Positions 1-7,302 are shown, counted from the stretch's first letter. The stretch: 11,978 nucleotides of DNA from an uncultured Roseiflexaceae bacterium (GCA_937974195.1 CALJIC010000153.1:1-11978); one strand, 5' to 3'. Notes: generated from the sequence alone by a model not told the origin. A program made the numbers and translations.

Positions 1-2
1 CA

Positions 3-398
3 CCCGAGGCGCGCCGGCGGGTCGAGCTGGCGGCGATGGCAGCGGTGCTCCAAGTGGAGCGGGCGCTGGGTTTCGAGCCCCGCGACGTGAGCGCAAATAA
101 GGTCGGCTACGACATCGAGTCGCGTATCCCCGGCACGGGGCGGCTGCGTTTCATTGAGGTGAAGGGGCGAGCCGAAGGCGCCACGACGGTCACGGTGACC
201 CGCAATGAGATCCTGACCGCCCTGAACAAGCCGGAGGAATTCGTGCTGGCGCTGGTGGCTGTACCACCGACACAGGCTCGTAGCGGGCCGATGGTACGGT
301 ATGTCCGTCGCCCCTTCACCCGTGAACCGGAGGAGTTCGCCGAGAGCGTGACCTTTCCGTGGGACACGCTGTGGGCGCGAGGGGAGGAGCCATCGTGA
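3..398 (+). CDS. C-terminal part of a DUF3883 (NOV_C) domain protein, probably an SNF2-type defence helicase (5' end outside window)
   Basis: The reading frame is already open at base 3 and runs to the TGA at 396-398, so the gene is cut by the window edge; the internal ATG at 36 is not a likely start. What is visible is a DUF3883/NOV_C domain: a GYDIES motif (Asp codon at 111), then IEVKGR (Glu at 156, Lys at 162), then a VTRNEI segment and a YVRRPF strand near the end. The D...E-x-K spacing fits the PD-(D/E)XK nuclease-like fold to which this domain is usually assigned, so a nuclease role is possible. From family knowledge, this domain often forms the C-terminus of large SNF2 helicases encoded next to DUF1156 methylases and DUF499 ATPases. 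Those companions lie downstream here, which supports the helicase reading, but the helicase part itself is not in view. Confidence 0.8.
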   Translation, partial: PEARRRVELAAMAAVLQVERALGFEPRDVSANKVGYDIESRIPGTGRLRFIEVKGRAEGATTVTVTRNEILTALNKPEEFVLALVAVPPTQARSGPMVRYVRRPFTREPEEFAESVTFPWDTLWARGEEPS

Positions 399-405
399 TG
401 CGGTC

Positions 406-411
406 AAAGGG
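406..411 (+). promoter_or_regulatory. Ribosome binding site for the 59-residue small protein
   Basis: AAAGGG lies 6 bases before the ATG at 418. It favours that start over the short dead-end ATGs at 398 and 413, which hit stops within a few codons. Confidence 0.5.
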
Positions 412-417
412 AATGTC

Positions 418-597
418 ATGATCATCTATGCCACCGAGATCTTCTTTGAACCGCCGACCGCCATGGAGGCGCTGCTTGAGCCGATCGCCGACTGGATGAG
501 CGGGAAGCTTAAGCGCCATACTATTGTCGATGACCTCGGCACAACAACATCCTTCCAGTACCAGGGGCACTGCGGGAAGCATTTGGACCATGAATGA
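418..597 (+). CDS. Small hypothetical protein, 59 residues
   Basis: An ATG 20 bases after the helicase stop opens a 59-codon frame beginning MIIYATEIFFEPP and ending at TGA 595-597. The first 40 residues look protein-like: a hydrophobic start, an amphipathic stretch around ALLEPIADWMSGKL, then a VDDLG segment. The last 18 residues (TTTSFQYQGHCGKHLDHE) are low in hydrophobics and could be a decayed tail. The stop overlaps the next start (ATGAATGA, 590-597), which suggests translational coupling. I do not recognise the family. Its place between the helicase and methylase genes suggests an accessory or regulatory part of the defence operon, by position only. Confidence 0.5.
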   Translation: MIIYATEIFFEPPTAMEALLEPIADWMSGKLKRHTIVDDLGTTTSFQYQGHCGKHLDHE

Positions 598-742
598 GCT
601 GTTCACTGCTTTCGCCGAGGCGAGCGACGATGAGATCCGCCGGGCCATCCGCGACCCCTGGCAGGATTTCCTCAAACGCGACCTACCCGTGATCCGCGCA
701 ACTATTCGCCACGAGATTATCGGCCGCACTTGGGACGGCTAA
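590..742 (+). CDS. Small hypothetical protein, 50 residues
   Basis: The frame extends upstream to an ATG at 524, but the ATG at 590 is the better start: it overlaps the preceding stop and has GGGAAG about a dozen bases upstream, and the residues before it (Ser/Thr/Gln-rich) look like noncoding translation. The product begins MNELFTAFAEASDDEIRRAI and is rich in charged residues and predicted helix. Its C-terminus reads HEIIGRTWDG. There are no Cys residues, membrane segments or recognisable motifs. It may pair with the 59-residue protein as a co-translated couple. A single ancestral gene split by a frameshift is an alternative that cannot be excluded without homologues. Confidence 0.45.
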   Translation: MNELFTAFAEASDDEIRRAIRDPWQDFLKRDLPVIRATIRHEIIGRTWDG

Positions 743-769
743 GCATCGTGGCTGTCGAAAGATACTGCT

Positions 770-1219
770 ATGGCCTACGAACATGAGCGCGACTTGATCG
801 ATCCCGGGGGCCAGTATCCCGCCGACGGTCTGCGGCGTGTGGAGCAACGTGCCCTTGAGGTTGCGCAAGCTCGGCCTGGCGCCGTGATCACCCGCACACG
901 CGACGTTGTGCAGCTCGAATGGGGCGGCGAGGAGGGAATTGTTGCGCTAGTGACGGCCGAGGCCCTGGAGCTACGGTTGCCCGTTGTCGAGTGGACAATG
1001 GGCTCCTATGGTCCGGCGATGAGCAGCCGTCTGTGGCGCCGATTCCAGTGGGACGAACTCCCGCCTTCGCAGCTCGGCGTTGTGTTGCAACAGGCCCAGG
1101 CAGCCCGCGATGCCGAGTACCGAGAGTGTGTCTATTGCCACCAGCGCTTTACACCGGACCGCATGACAGGCGATGCCTGCCATGGCTGCGCCTCGCAGCA
1201 CCTGGGCGTCGTGTACTGA
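770..1219 (+). CDS. Hypothetical protein with C-terminal zinc ribbon, 149 residues
   Basis: The ATG at 770 has a weak GAAAGA site (757-762) in front. The N-terminal two thirds looks like a small alpha/beta domain: helix around RRVEQRALEVAQARP, then strands VITRTRDVVQLEW and GIVALVTAEALELRL. The C-terminus carries a clear four-cysteine zinc ribbon, C-V-Y-C, 13 residues, then C-H-G-C, which could bind nucleic acid or a protein partner. I cannot name the family. It lies 27 bases after the previous stop and on the same strand as the methylases, so it is probably co-transcribed with them. A second Cys-rich small protein closes the locus at 10768-11082. Confidence 0.6.
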   Translation: MAYEHERDLIDPGGQYPADGLRRVEQRALEVAQARPGAVITRTRDVVQLEWGGEEGIVALVTAEALELRLPVVEWTMGSYGPAMSSRLWRRFQWDELPPSQLGVVLQQAQAARDAEYRECVYCHQRFTPDRMTGDACHGCASQHLGVVY

Positions 1220-1236
1220 GACCTCGTGAAGCACCG

Positions 1237-1422
1237 ATGACAGCAACCTACACCATCAATGCAGCCACTGGTTCTGCTGCTCGGGGCGCTCATCGTCTGC
1301 AGAGCAGTCTGGAGCGCGTGCATCCAGTGCAGAACGCCCCTCGCTGGTACAGACTGGTGACATGGCTGGGCGTGCCGCTCATGATCGTCATCACGCTCCA
1401 GCGCCTGAACGCCCTGACGTAG
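1237..1422 (+). CDS. Small hypothetical protein with a possible membrane segment, 61 residues
   Basis: The ATG at 1237 follows the zinc-ribbon gene by 17 bases; the same frame is open further upstream to 919, but that extension is the shadow of the previous gene. The product is polar at first. It then carries a hydrophobic run at residues 40-54 (LVTWLGVPLMIVITL) before a short QRLNALT tail. One short transmembrane helix with a cytoplasmic N-terminus is possible. The ribosome binding site is weak (GTGAAG region). No family is recognised. It could be a real small accessory protein or chance coding in the gap before the methylase. Confidence 0.35.
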   Translation: MTATYTINAATGSAARGAHRLQSSLERVHPVQNAPRWYRLVTWLGVPLMIVITLQRLNALT

Positions 1423-1434
1423 GAAAGCTAAGCC

Positions 1435-1468
1435 GGCGGCCGCTTCGCCCTGCGGGAGAGGCGCCGCC
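1435..1468 (+). other. GC-rich inverted repeat upstream of the first methylase gene
   Basis: GGCGGC at 1435-1440 pairs with GCCGCC at 1463-1468, with further partial pairing inside, just before the methylase ribosome binding site (1478-1483). No T-run follows, so it is not a standard terminator. It could affect messenger RNA stability or translation, or be chance in GC-rich DNA. Confidence 0.25.
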
Positions 1469-1491
1469 AGAACTGATAGAGGATCGCTGCG

Positions 1492-4308
1492 ATGCCCACC
1501 AAGAAGCTGATCGAAGTCGCCCTGCCGCTCGACGACATCAACGCGGCCTCGGCCCGCGAGAAGTCGATCCGCCACGGCCACCCCTCCACGCTGCACCTCT
1601 GGTGGGCCCGGCGCCCGCTCGCCGCTTGCCGCGCCGTGCTCTTCGCCTCGCTGATTGACGACCCCGATCAGGAGGGCGTGCCCGCCGAGCTTTTGCAGGA
1701 GATCGACGCTCTGCCCGCCCCCGAGCTGCCCGACTGGCAGGAACTGCCGCTGGCCGAGCAGCGCCGCCAGCGCCTCTTCCGCTTCATCAAGCTGCTGGTG
1801 CAGTGGGAGAGCAGCAACGACGAGCGTGTGCTCGCCACGGCCCGCCGCCTCATCCACGCGGCCACCGGCGGCAACCCGCCCCCGGTTTACGACCCCTTCG
1901 CCGGCGGCGGCTCTATTCCCCTGGAGGCCCAGCGCCTCGGCTTAGAGGCCCACGCCTCCGACCTCAACCCCGTCGCGGTGCTGATCAACAAGGCGCTGAT
2001 CGAGATCCCGCCGAAGTTTGCGGGGATGCCGCCGGTTAACCCGATCGACCGCAACCAGATCGGCGCCGAGTGGAAGGGCGCGGCGGGTCTCGCCGCCGAT
2101 GTGCGCTACTACGGCAAGTGGATGCGCGACGAGGCGGAGAAGCGCATCGGCCACCTTTACCCGAAGGTGAAGTTGCCGAAGGAGCACGGCGGCGGCGAGG
2201 CGACAGTGATCGCCTGGCTGTGGGCGCGCACCGTGACCTGCCCGAACCCGGCGTGTGGCGCCACTATGCCGCTGGTGCGCTCCTTCGCCCTCTCGACCAA
2301 GAAGGGCAAGGAGGCTTGGGTGGAGCCCGTGGTTGAGCCCGGCGCGCCGCCCCGCGTGCGCTTCGAGGTGCGCAGCGGCGCCGGCAAGCCGCCCGAGGGC
2401 ACCGTGGGCCGCAAGGGCGCCCGCTGCGTCTGCTGTGGCTCTCCTGTGAGCCTCGACTATATCCGCGCCGAGGGCCGCGCCGGCCGCATGGGCGCCCAGA
2501 TGATGGCAATCGTCGCCGAGGGCAAGAAGGGCCGCATCTACCTGCCGCCAAGTGAGGAGCATGAGCGGGTTGCAGCGAGCGCAGAGCCGACGTGGGCGCC
2601 GGAGACGGAACTTCTCTACAACCCGCGCTACCTAACGCCGCCAAACTACGGGTTTGACACCTTCGCCAAGCTATTCACACCCCGCCAGCTCGTCGCCCTG
2701 ACGACGTTCAGCGATCTCGTGGGCGAGGCGCGGGAGCAGGTACGGCGCGACACGGAGGTAGCCGATGTGGGCCGTCCCGATGAGTATGCCGATGCGGTGG
2801 CGACGTACTTGGCGTTAGGGGTTAGCAGGCTTAGCGACATATGTAACAGTCTTTGCCGTTGGGAGAATACGAAAACACAAGTGCGCAATTTGTTCACACG
2901 GCAAGCTGTATCTATGTTGTGGGACTTTGCTGAGAACGATATCTTCGCTGAAGCTGCTGGTGACTATGGTGTAAGCCTGGAAAATCTGGTAAAGGCACTA
3001 GCTCAAACGCCAGCAATTATGCCTGGCCTTGTACTCCAAAAGGATGCTGCTAGTACAAGTTTCAGGTCAGGAATGATGTTCTCTACAGATCCACCCTACT
3101 ATGACAACGTCCCCTATGCGGATCTGAGCGACTTCTTCTACGCGTGGCTCCGCGCCTCCGTGAAGAATGTCTACCCTGAGCTGATGGGTACACTGCTGGT
3201 GCCGAAGGCCGCAGAATTGGTGGCTGAGCCCTTCCGCCACGGTGGGCGCGAAGCAGCGCAACGATTCTTCGAGGAGGGATTGCTGAAGGTCTTCGGGCGC
3301 ATCAGGGCGGCGCAAAGCGTAGAATATCCGCTTACCGTCTACTACGCTTTTAAGCAGGCCGAGAGCGACGATGACGACGAGGAGATCGGCGGCACGAACG
3401 GCGTATCCTCCTCGACCGGCTGGGAAACCATGCTGGAGGGTCTTGTTCAGTCCGGCTTCGCCATAAACGGCACCTGGCCTATGCGGACTGAGCTAGGCAA
3501 CCGAATGCGTGGGCAAGGCAGCAACGCCCTCGCCACCTCTATCGTGCTTGTGTGCCGCCCTCGCCCTGAGGATGCCCGGAACACCACGCGGTTGGAGTTT
3601 ATTAGGGCGCTGCGGCGGGAGTTGCCGGGGGCTCTGCGAGCCCTCCAGCGGGCGAACATCGCGCCGGTGGACCTGGCCCAGGCGGCGATCGGCCCCGGCA
3701 TGGCGATATACTCGCGCTACCGGGCGGTGCTCGAGGCAGACGGCTCGCCGATGCGCGTCCGCACCGCCCTCCAGCTGATTAACGCGGCGCTGGACGAGGT
3801 GCTGGCCGAGCAGGAGGGCGAGTACGACGCCGATACGCGCTGGGCGATCGCCTGGTTCGAGCAGTTCCAATTCGAGGAGGGGTCGTACGGTGTCGCTGAA
3901 ACACTGAGCAAGGCCAAGAACACCTCGGTGCAGGGCATGGTCGAGGCCGGCATCATCCACGCTCGCGCCGGCAAGGTGCGCCTGCTCAAGCGGGCCGAGC
4001 TGCCCGCTAACTGGGATCCCGCCGCCGACGAGCGGATCACCGCCTGGGAGGCGACCCAACACCTCGTCCACGCCCTCGACAAGGGCGGCGAGAGCGGTGC
4101 CGCGGCGCTGATCACGGCTCTCCCCGGCACCATCGCTGACCAGGCCCGCGACCTGGCCTACCGGCTCTACGTTACCTGCGAGCGCAAGAAGTGGGCCCAG
4201 GAGGCCCTGGCCTACAACTCCCTCGTCATCGCCTGGCCCGAGATCGCCCGCCTCGCGGTGGAGCGCAGCGCCGAGGGCGGGGCGGTGCAGGGGAGGATGG
4301 AGTTTTGA
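1492..4308 (+). CDS. DUF1156 family adenine-specific DNA methylase, copy 1 (938 residues)
   Basis: This is a predicted S-adenosylmethionine-dependent N6-adenine DNA methyltransferase. The start is set by AGAGGA (1478-1483) 8 bases before the ATG. Residues about 1-70 are the DUF1156 domain (KKLIEVALPL, LHLWWARRPLA). Motif I, the cofactor-binding loop, is DPFAGGGS at 134-141, followed by an acidic SDLNP at 156-160. A zinc ribbon has C250, C255, C312 and C315. Catalytic motif IV is DPPYYDN at 533-539. The order motif I, long insert, motif IV resembles alpha-type amino-methyltransferases, so target recognition is likely within the insert (inference). A DDDDEE acidic stretch near residue 627 is absent from the paralogue. 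The C-terminal 250 residues are helical and strongly conserved between the copies. Bases 2821-3060 are AT-richer than the rest. The gene appears intact, and its role is probably self-marking in the defence system. Confidence 0.92.
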   Translation: MPTKKLIEVALPLDDINAASAREKSIRHGHPSTLHLWWARRPLAACRAVLFASLIDDPDQEGVPAELLQEIDALPAPELPDWQELPLAEQRRQRLFRFIKLLVQWESSNDERVLATARRLIHAATGGNPPPVYDPFAGGGSIPLEAQRLGLEAHASDLNPVAVLINKALIEIPPKFAGMPPVNPIDRNQIGAEWKGAAGLAADVRYYGKWMRDEAEKRIGHLYPKVKLPKEHGGGEATVIAWLWARTVTCPNPACGATMPLVRSFALSTKKGKEAWVEPVVEPGAPPRVRFEVRSGAGKPPEGTVGRKGARCVCCGSPVSLDYIRAEGRAGRMGAQMMAIVAEGKKGRIYLPPSEEHERVAASAEPTWAPETELLYNPRYLTPPNYGFDTFAKLFTPRQLVALTTFSDLVGEAREQVRRDTEVADVGRPDEYADAVATYLALGVSRLSDICNSLCRWENTKTQVRNLFTRQAVSMLWDFAENDIFAEAAGDYGVSLENLVKALAQTPAIMPGLVLQKDAASTSFRSGMMFSTDPPYYDNVPYADLSDFFYAWLRASVKNVYPELMGTLLVPKAAELVAEPFRHGGREAAQRFFEEGLLKVFGRIRAAQSVEYPLTVYYAFKQAESDDDDEEIGGTNGVSSSTGWETMLEGLVQSGFAINGTWPMRTELGNRMRGQGSNALATSIVLVCRPRPEDARNTTRLEFIRALRRELPGALRALQRANIAPVDLAQAAIGPGMAIYSRYRAVLEADGSPMRVRTALQLINAALDEVLAEQEGEYDADTRWAIAWFEQFQFEEGSYGVAETLSKAKNTSVQGMVEAGIIHARAGKVRLLKRAELPANWDPAADERITAWEATQHLVHALDKGGESGAAALITALPGTIADQARDLAYRLYVTCERKKWAQEALAYNSLVIAWPEIARLAVERSAEGGAVQGRMEF
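2821..3060 (+). other. AT-rich mosaic patch inside methylase copy 1
   Basis: By hand count this stretch is about 46% GC (111 of 240 bases), against about 68% for a sample at 2401-2460 of the same gene. The codons change in character too (many ending in A or T). It encodes residues about 444-523, directly before the DPPYYDN motif, where the two methylase copies are least alike. It is best read as an exchanged or recently acquired module, possibly part of the target recognition region. Confidence 0.6.
3786..3833 (+). repeat. 48-base block identical to 6626-6673 (methylase paralogue repeat, first copy)
   Basis: The bases here match 6626-6673 exactly over 48 positions, including all synonymous positions, while flanking codons differ. 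It encodes ALDEVLAEQEGEYDAD in both methylases. It is long enough to serve as a tract for recombination between the two genes. Confidence 0.85.
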
Positions 4309-4361
4309 TGAGTCTTCGCTGACGCTCGGTTGGAAATACTCGCTCAGTAAGGTCACACGCC

Positions 4362-7148
4362 ATGCCGGCCACCAAGAAACTGATCGAAATCGCACTCCCG
4401 CTCGAGGCAATCAACCGGGCAGCGGCGCGGGAGCGCTCGGCCAGGCGTGGTCATCCGAGCAAGCTTCATCTATGGTGGTCGCGCAAGCCTCTGGCCGTCT
4501 GCCGAGCTGTCCTGTTCGCCTCGCTCGTCGATGATCCCGATCAGCCAGGCGTAGCGCCCGAGCTTCTGGCCGAAATTGACCGTCTCCCACTCCCCCGAGC
4601 GATTGATGGAACCAGCCAATCGGCTGGCGAGCGTCGCCGCGCTCAACTGCTCTCCTTTATCGAGCAACTGATTGCCTGGGAGAACAGCCGCGACGCGCGC
4701 ACTCTGGCAACGGCCCGCCGCCTTATCCTCGCCGCAACGGGAGGTGCCCCGCCACCAATCTACGACCCCTTCGCTGGCGGCGGCTCCATCCCGCTGGAGG
4801 CGCATCGCCTGGGCCTAGAAACTCTCGCCTTTGACCTCAATCCGGTGGCCGTGCTGATCACCAAAGCCCTAGTTGAGATTCCGCCTCAGTTCGCCAAGCT
4901 GCGGCCGGTCAATCCCGCGGATCGCAATCGTATCGACGTAGACTGGGCCCACACAACAGGCCTTGCTGCCGATGTGCGCTTCTACGGAGCCTGGTTCCGT
5001 GCCGAGGCCAAGCGACGGATTGGCCATCTCTACCCCGACGCACAACTCCCTGCGGAGTACGGTGGCGGCACGGCGCCGATAACGGCTTGGCTCTGGGCCC
5101 GTACCGTGCACTGCCCGAACCCCGTCTGCGGCGCGCAGATGCCGCTAGTCAATTCCTTTGCCCTTTCGATGAAAAGGGGCAGGGAGGCCTGGGCGGTGCC
5201 GATCGTTGATCAGACCACCAAGCAGGTCGACTTCGCTATTCACCACCACAGCAGCGATTTACCAAATGGCACGATCGGTCGCCAGGGTGCCACCTGTCTT
5301 GTCTGTGGCAGCACCGCCCCGCTGCAGTATGTGCGCAGCGAAGGTCAGGCAGGGCGTCTTGGCGCTCAGTTGATGGCTATCGCTGTTGAGCACAACGGCG
5401 AGCGGATTTTTCTCCCACCCGCGGTGGCACCTAGTCCACCCGATGGCGCATCACCTACCTGGGTCCCCGATGTTGAGATGACCCGCAACCCTCGCCATAT
5501 GACCCCGCCGCTCTACGGCATGACGACCTTTGATCGCCTGTTTACGCCCCGCCAGCTTCAGACACTCAGTTGTATGAGTGATCTCTTGCGTGAGACGCGC
5601 AGCCTGATCCTGCGTGATGCGGCGGCGTGCGGCGATCGAGACAGCCATGCATACATGCGAGCAGTGGTCACCTACCTGGCCTTGGCACTCGATAAAGCCA
5701 TTAACTTCTGGTCGACCCTTGCAAGCTGGAAAAGCGATGATGGCTCGGTTCGTGGCACCTTCGCGCGCCAAGCCCTCGCCATCGTCTGGGTGTTCGCCGA
5801 AGCCAACCCGTTTCGCGCTGCCGGCGAAGGCATTGATACCTACATCGCCAGCGTCAGTGACGTGTTGGAGCAGTTGCCAGATGGGGTTCCTGGCATTGTC
5901 GGCCAGCAGGACGCAACAACGCTGCGTGGCGAACAGCCTTCTATCTTCTCAACCGATCCCCCCTACTACGACAACATTCCTTACGCTGATCTGTCGGACT
6001 ATTTCTACGTCTGGCTCCGTCACAATCTGGGAGATCTCTACCCAGAGGTGATGAGCACCTTGCTTGTTCCAAAGGCTGCCGAGCTAGTCGCTGACCCCGT
6101 GCGACAAGGTGGCCCCGAGCAGGCCCGCCGATACTTCGAGGCTGGGATGCGCCAGGTGTTCACCCGGATCCACGCCTGCCAGCATCCCGACTACCCGCTG
6201 ACGATCTACTACGCCTATAAACAGGCCGAGCAATCGGCTGATGCAGCCACATCGACTGGCTGGGAGACTATGCTGGAGAGCCTCATCGGCGCCCGATTGA
6301 GGATCACTGGCACCTGGCCAGTGCGGACTGAGCGGGCGGGGCGCCTGCGCGAGAGCGGCAGCAATGCCCTTGCCTCCTCGATTGTCCTCGTCTGCCGGCC
6401 GCTCCCCCTCGACGCCCGCGCTACGACCCGTCGCGAGTTCCTTAATGCCCTGAAGCAGGAGCTTCCACCAGCACTGCATGCCCTCCAGCAGGGGAATATT
6501 GCGCCGGTGGATCTGGCGCAGGCAGCAATTGGGCCGGGTATTGCAATCTACTCGCGCTACCAGGCCGTGCTGGAGCCCGATGGAACGCCGATGCGTGTCC
6601 GCACTGCGCTGCAGCTGATCAACCAGGCGCTGGACGAGGTGCTGGCCGAGCAGGAGGGCGAGTACGACGCCGACACGCGCTGGGCCATTGCCTGGTTCGA
6701 GCAGAGTCAGTTCGCTGAGGGGTTGTACGGCATTGCCGAGACCCTGAGCAAGGCGAAGAACACATCAGTGGCCGGGATGGTCGAAGCGGGCATCATCCAC
6801 GCTCGTGGCGGCAAGGTACGTCTAATCAGTCGCGACGAGCTACCCGTCGAGTGGAGCCCAGCCAGGGACAGACGCGTGACGGCATGGGAGGCCACACAAT
6901 ACCTCGTGCGTGCCCTTGACAAGGAGGGCGAGCGGAGCGCCGCGGCACTTCTCATCGCCCTTCCCGGTGCTATCGCTGACCAGGCTCGTGACTTAGCGTA
7001 CCGGCTCTACGCTATTTGCGAGCGCAAGAAGTGGACCCAGGAGGCCTTGGCCTACAACTCTCTCGTCATCGCCTGGCCCGAGATTGCCCGCCTAGCGGTA
7101 GAGCGCGGGGAGGGAGGAGGGCCGGTGCAGGGGAGGATGGAGCTGTAG
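4362..7148 (+). CDS. DUF1156 family adenine-specific DNA methylase, copy 2 (928 residues)
   Basis: This is a tandem paralogue of the preceding gene, beginning 53 bases after its stop, with TAAGG (4348-4352) 9 bases before the ATG. It has the same domain order: DUF1156 N-terminus (KKLIEIALPL, LHLWWSRKPLA), motif I DPFAGGGS at 135-142, FDLNP where copy 1 has SDLNP, zinc-ribbon cysteines at 251, 256, 312 and 315, and catalytic DPPYYDN at 532-538. By eye the copies agree at well over half of all residues, most closely from about residue 700 to the end, and least at about 440-525. Base composition is lower in GC than most of copy 1 and the codon choices differ, so this is an older or separately acquired duplicate rather than a very recent one. 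All motifs are intact, so it is probably active, perhaps with a different target sequence. One copy acting as a cofactor of the other is an alternative. Confidence 0.92.
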   Translation: MPATKKLIEIALPLEAINRAAARERSARRGHPSKLHLWWSRKPLAVCRAVLFASLVDDPDQPGVAPELLAEIDRLPLPRAIDGTSQSAGERRRAQLLSFIEQLIAWENSRDARTLATARRLILAATGGAPPPIYDPFAGGGSIPLEAHRLGLETLAFDLNPVAVLITKALVEIPPQFAKLRPVNPADRNRIDVDWAHTTGLAADVRFYGAWFRAEAKRRIGHLYPDAQLPAEYGGGTAPITAWLWARTVHCPNPVCGAQMPLVNSFALSMKRGREAWAVPIVDQTTKQVDFAIHHHSSDLPNGTIGRQGATCLVCGSTAPLQYVRSEGQAGRLGAQLMAIAVEHNGERIFLPPAVAPSPPDGASPTWVPDVEMTRNPRHMTPPLYGMTTFDRLFTPRQLQTLSCMSDLLRETRSLILRDAAACGDRDSHAYMRAVVTYLALALDKAINFWSTLASWKSDDGSVRGTFARQALAIVWVFAEANPFRAAGEGIDTYIASVSDVLEQLPDGVPGIVGQQDATTLRGEQPSIFSTDPPYYDNIPYADLSDYFYVWLRHNLGDLYPEVMSTLLVPKAAELVADPVRQGGPEQARRYFEAGMRQVFTRIHACQHPDYPLTIYYAYKQAEQSADAATSTGWETMLESLIGARLRITGTWPVRTERAGRLRESGSNALASSIVLVCRPLPLDARATTRREFLNALKQELPPALHALQQGNIAPVDLAQAAIGPGIAIYSRYQAVLEPDGTPMRVRTALQLINQALDEVLAEQEGEYDADTRWAIAWFEQSQFAEGLYGIAETLSKAKNTSVAGMVEAGIIHARGGKVRLISRDELPVEWSPARDRRVTAWEATQYLVRALDKEGERSAAALLIALPGAIADQARDLAYRLYAICERKKWTQEALAYNSLVIAWPEIARLAVERGEGGGPVQGRMEL
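6626..6673 (+). repeat. 48-base block identical to 3786-3833 (methylase paralogue repeat, second copy)
   Basis: This is the second copy of the identical block. The spacing between the copies is exactly 2840 bases. Recombination here would delete one methylase-length unit and leave a single chimeric gene in frame. Confidence 0.85.
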
Positions 7149-7182
7149 CCCCACCGGGGAAACACATTGCCGTCCCCAAGCC

Positions 7183-7188
7183 AGAGGA
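7183..7188 (+). promoter_or_regulatory. Strong ribosome binding site before a 35-codon ORF
   Basis: AGAGGA sits 6 bases before the ATG at 7195. This is one of the better-placed sites in the window and the main reason to take the micro-ORF seriously. Confidence 0.5.
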
Positions 7189-7194
7189 ACTGCT

Positions 7195-7302
7195 ATGCGT
7201 CTCAGCCCTTCTTTGCTCCTCGTGATCGTCTACCCGACCTTGATGCTCGGCTTCAAGCATCACCTGGAGCCCCGACAGCCGTTTTCTGGCTACAGCCGAT
7301 AG
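7195..7302 (+). CDS. Possible micro-protein with hydrophobic N-terminus, 35 residues
   Basis: A short frame from ATG 7195 to TAG 7300-7302 lies in the 238-base gap between methylase copy 2 and the DUF499 gene. Residues 6-20 are hydrophobic (SLLLVIVYPTLMLGF). They are followed by a basic, aromatic tail (KHHLEPRQPFSGYSR). The shape fits a tiny single-pass membrane protein with a cytoplasmic C-terminus, or a leader peptide. It has a well-spaced AGAGGA site. No family is recognised, and at this length chance cannot be excluded. The rest of the gap shows no clear promoter or terminator, so the DUF499 gene may be transcribed from the methylase operon. Confidence 0.35.
   Translation: MRLSPSLLLVIVYPTLMLGFKHHLEPRQPFSGYSR

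Noticed and set aside
919..1236. Upstream extension of the 61-residue ORF to an ATG at 919
   Set aside because: The extension overlaps the zinc-ribbon gene in another frame and is Arg/Cys/Pro-rich shadow sequence.
1436..1443. GCGGCCGC palindrome as a regulatory operator
   Set aside because: Eight bases of pure G and C are expected by chance in such GC-rich DNA, and there is no nearby promoter-like sequence to tie it to.
3493..4410. 305-codon open frame on the minus strand
   Set aside because: It lies opposite the C-terminal third of methylase copy 1, which has clear family motifs. Its translation is Gly/Leu/Arg/His-rich in the way of GC-rich antisense frames, with no motif.
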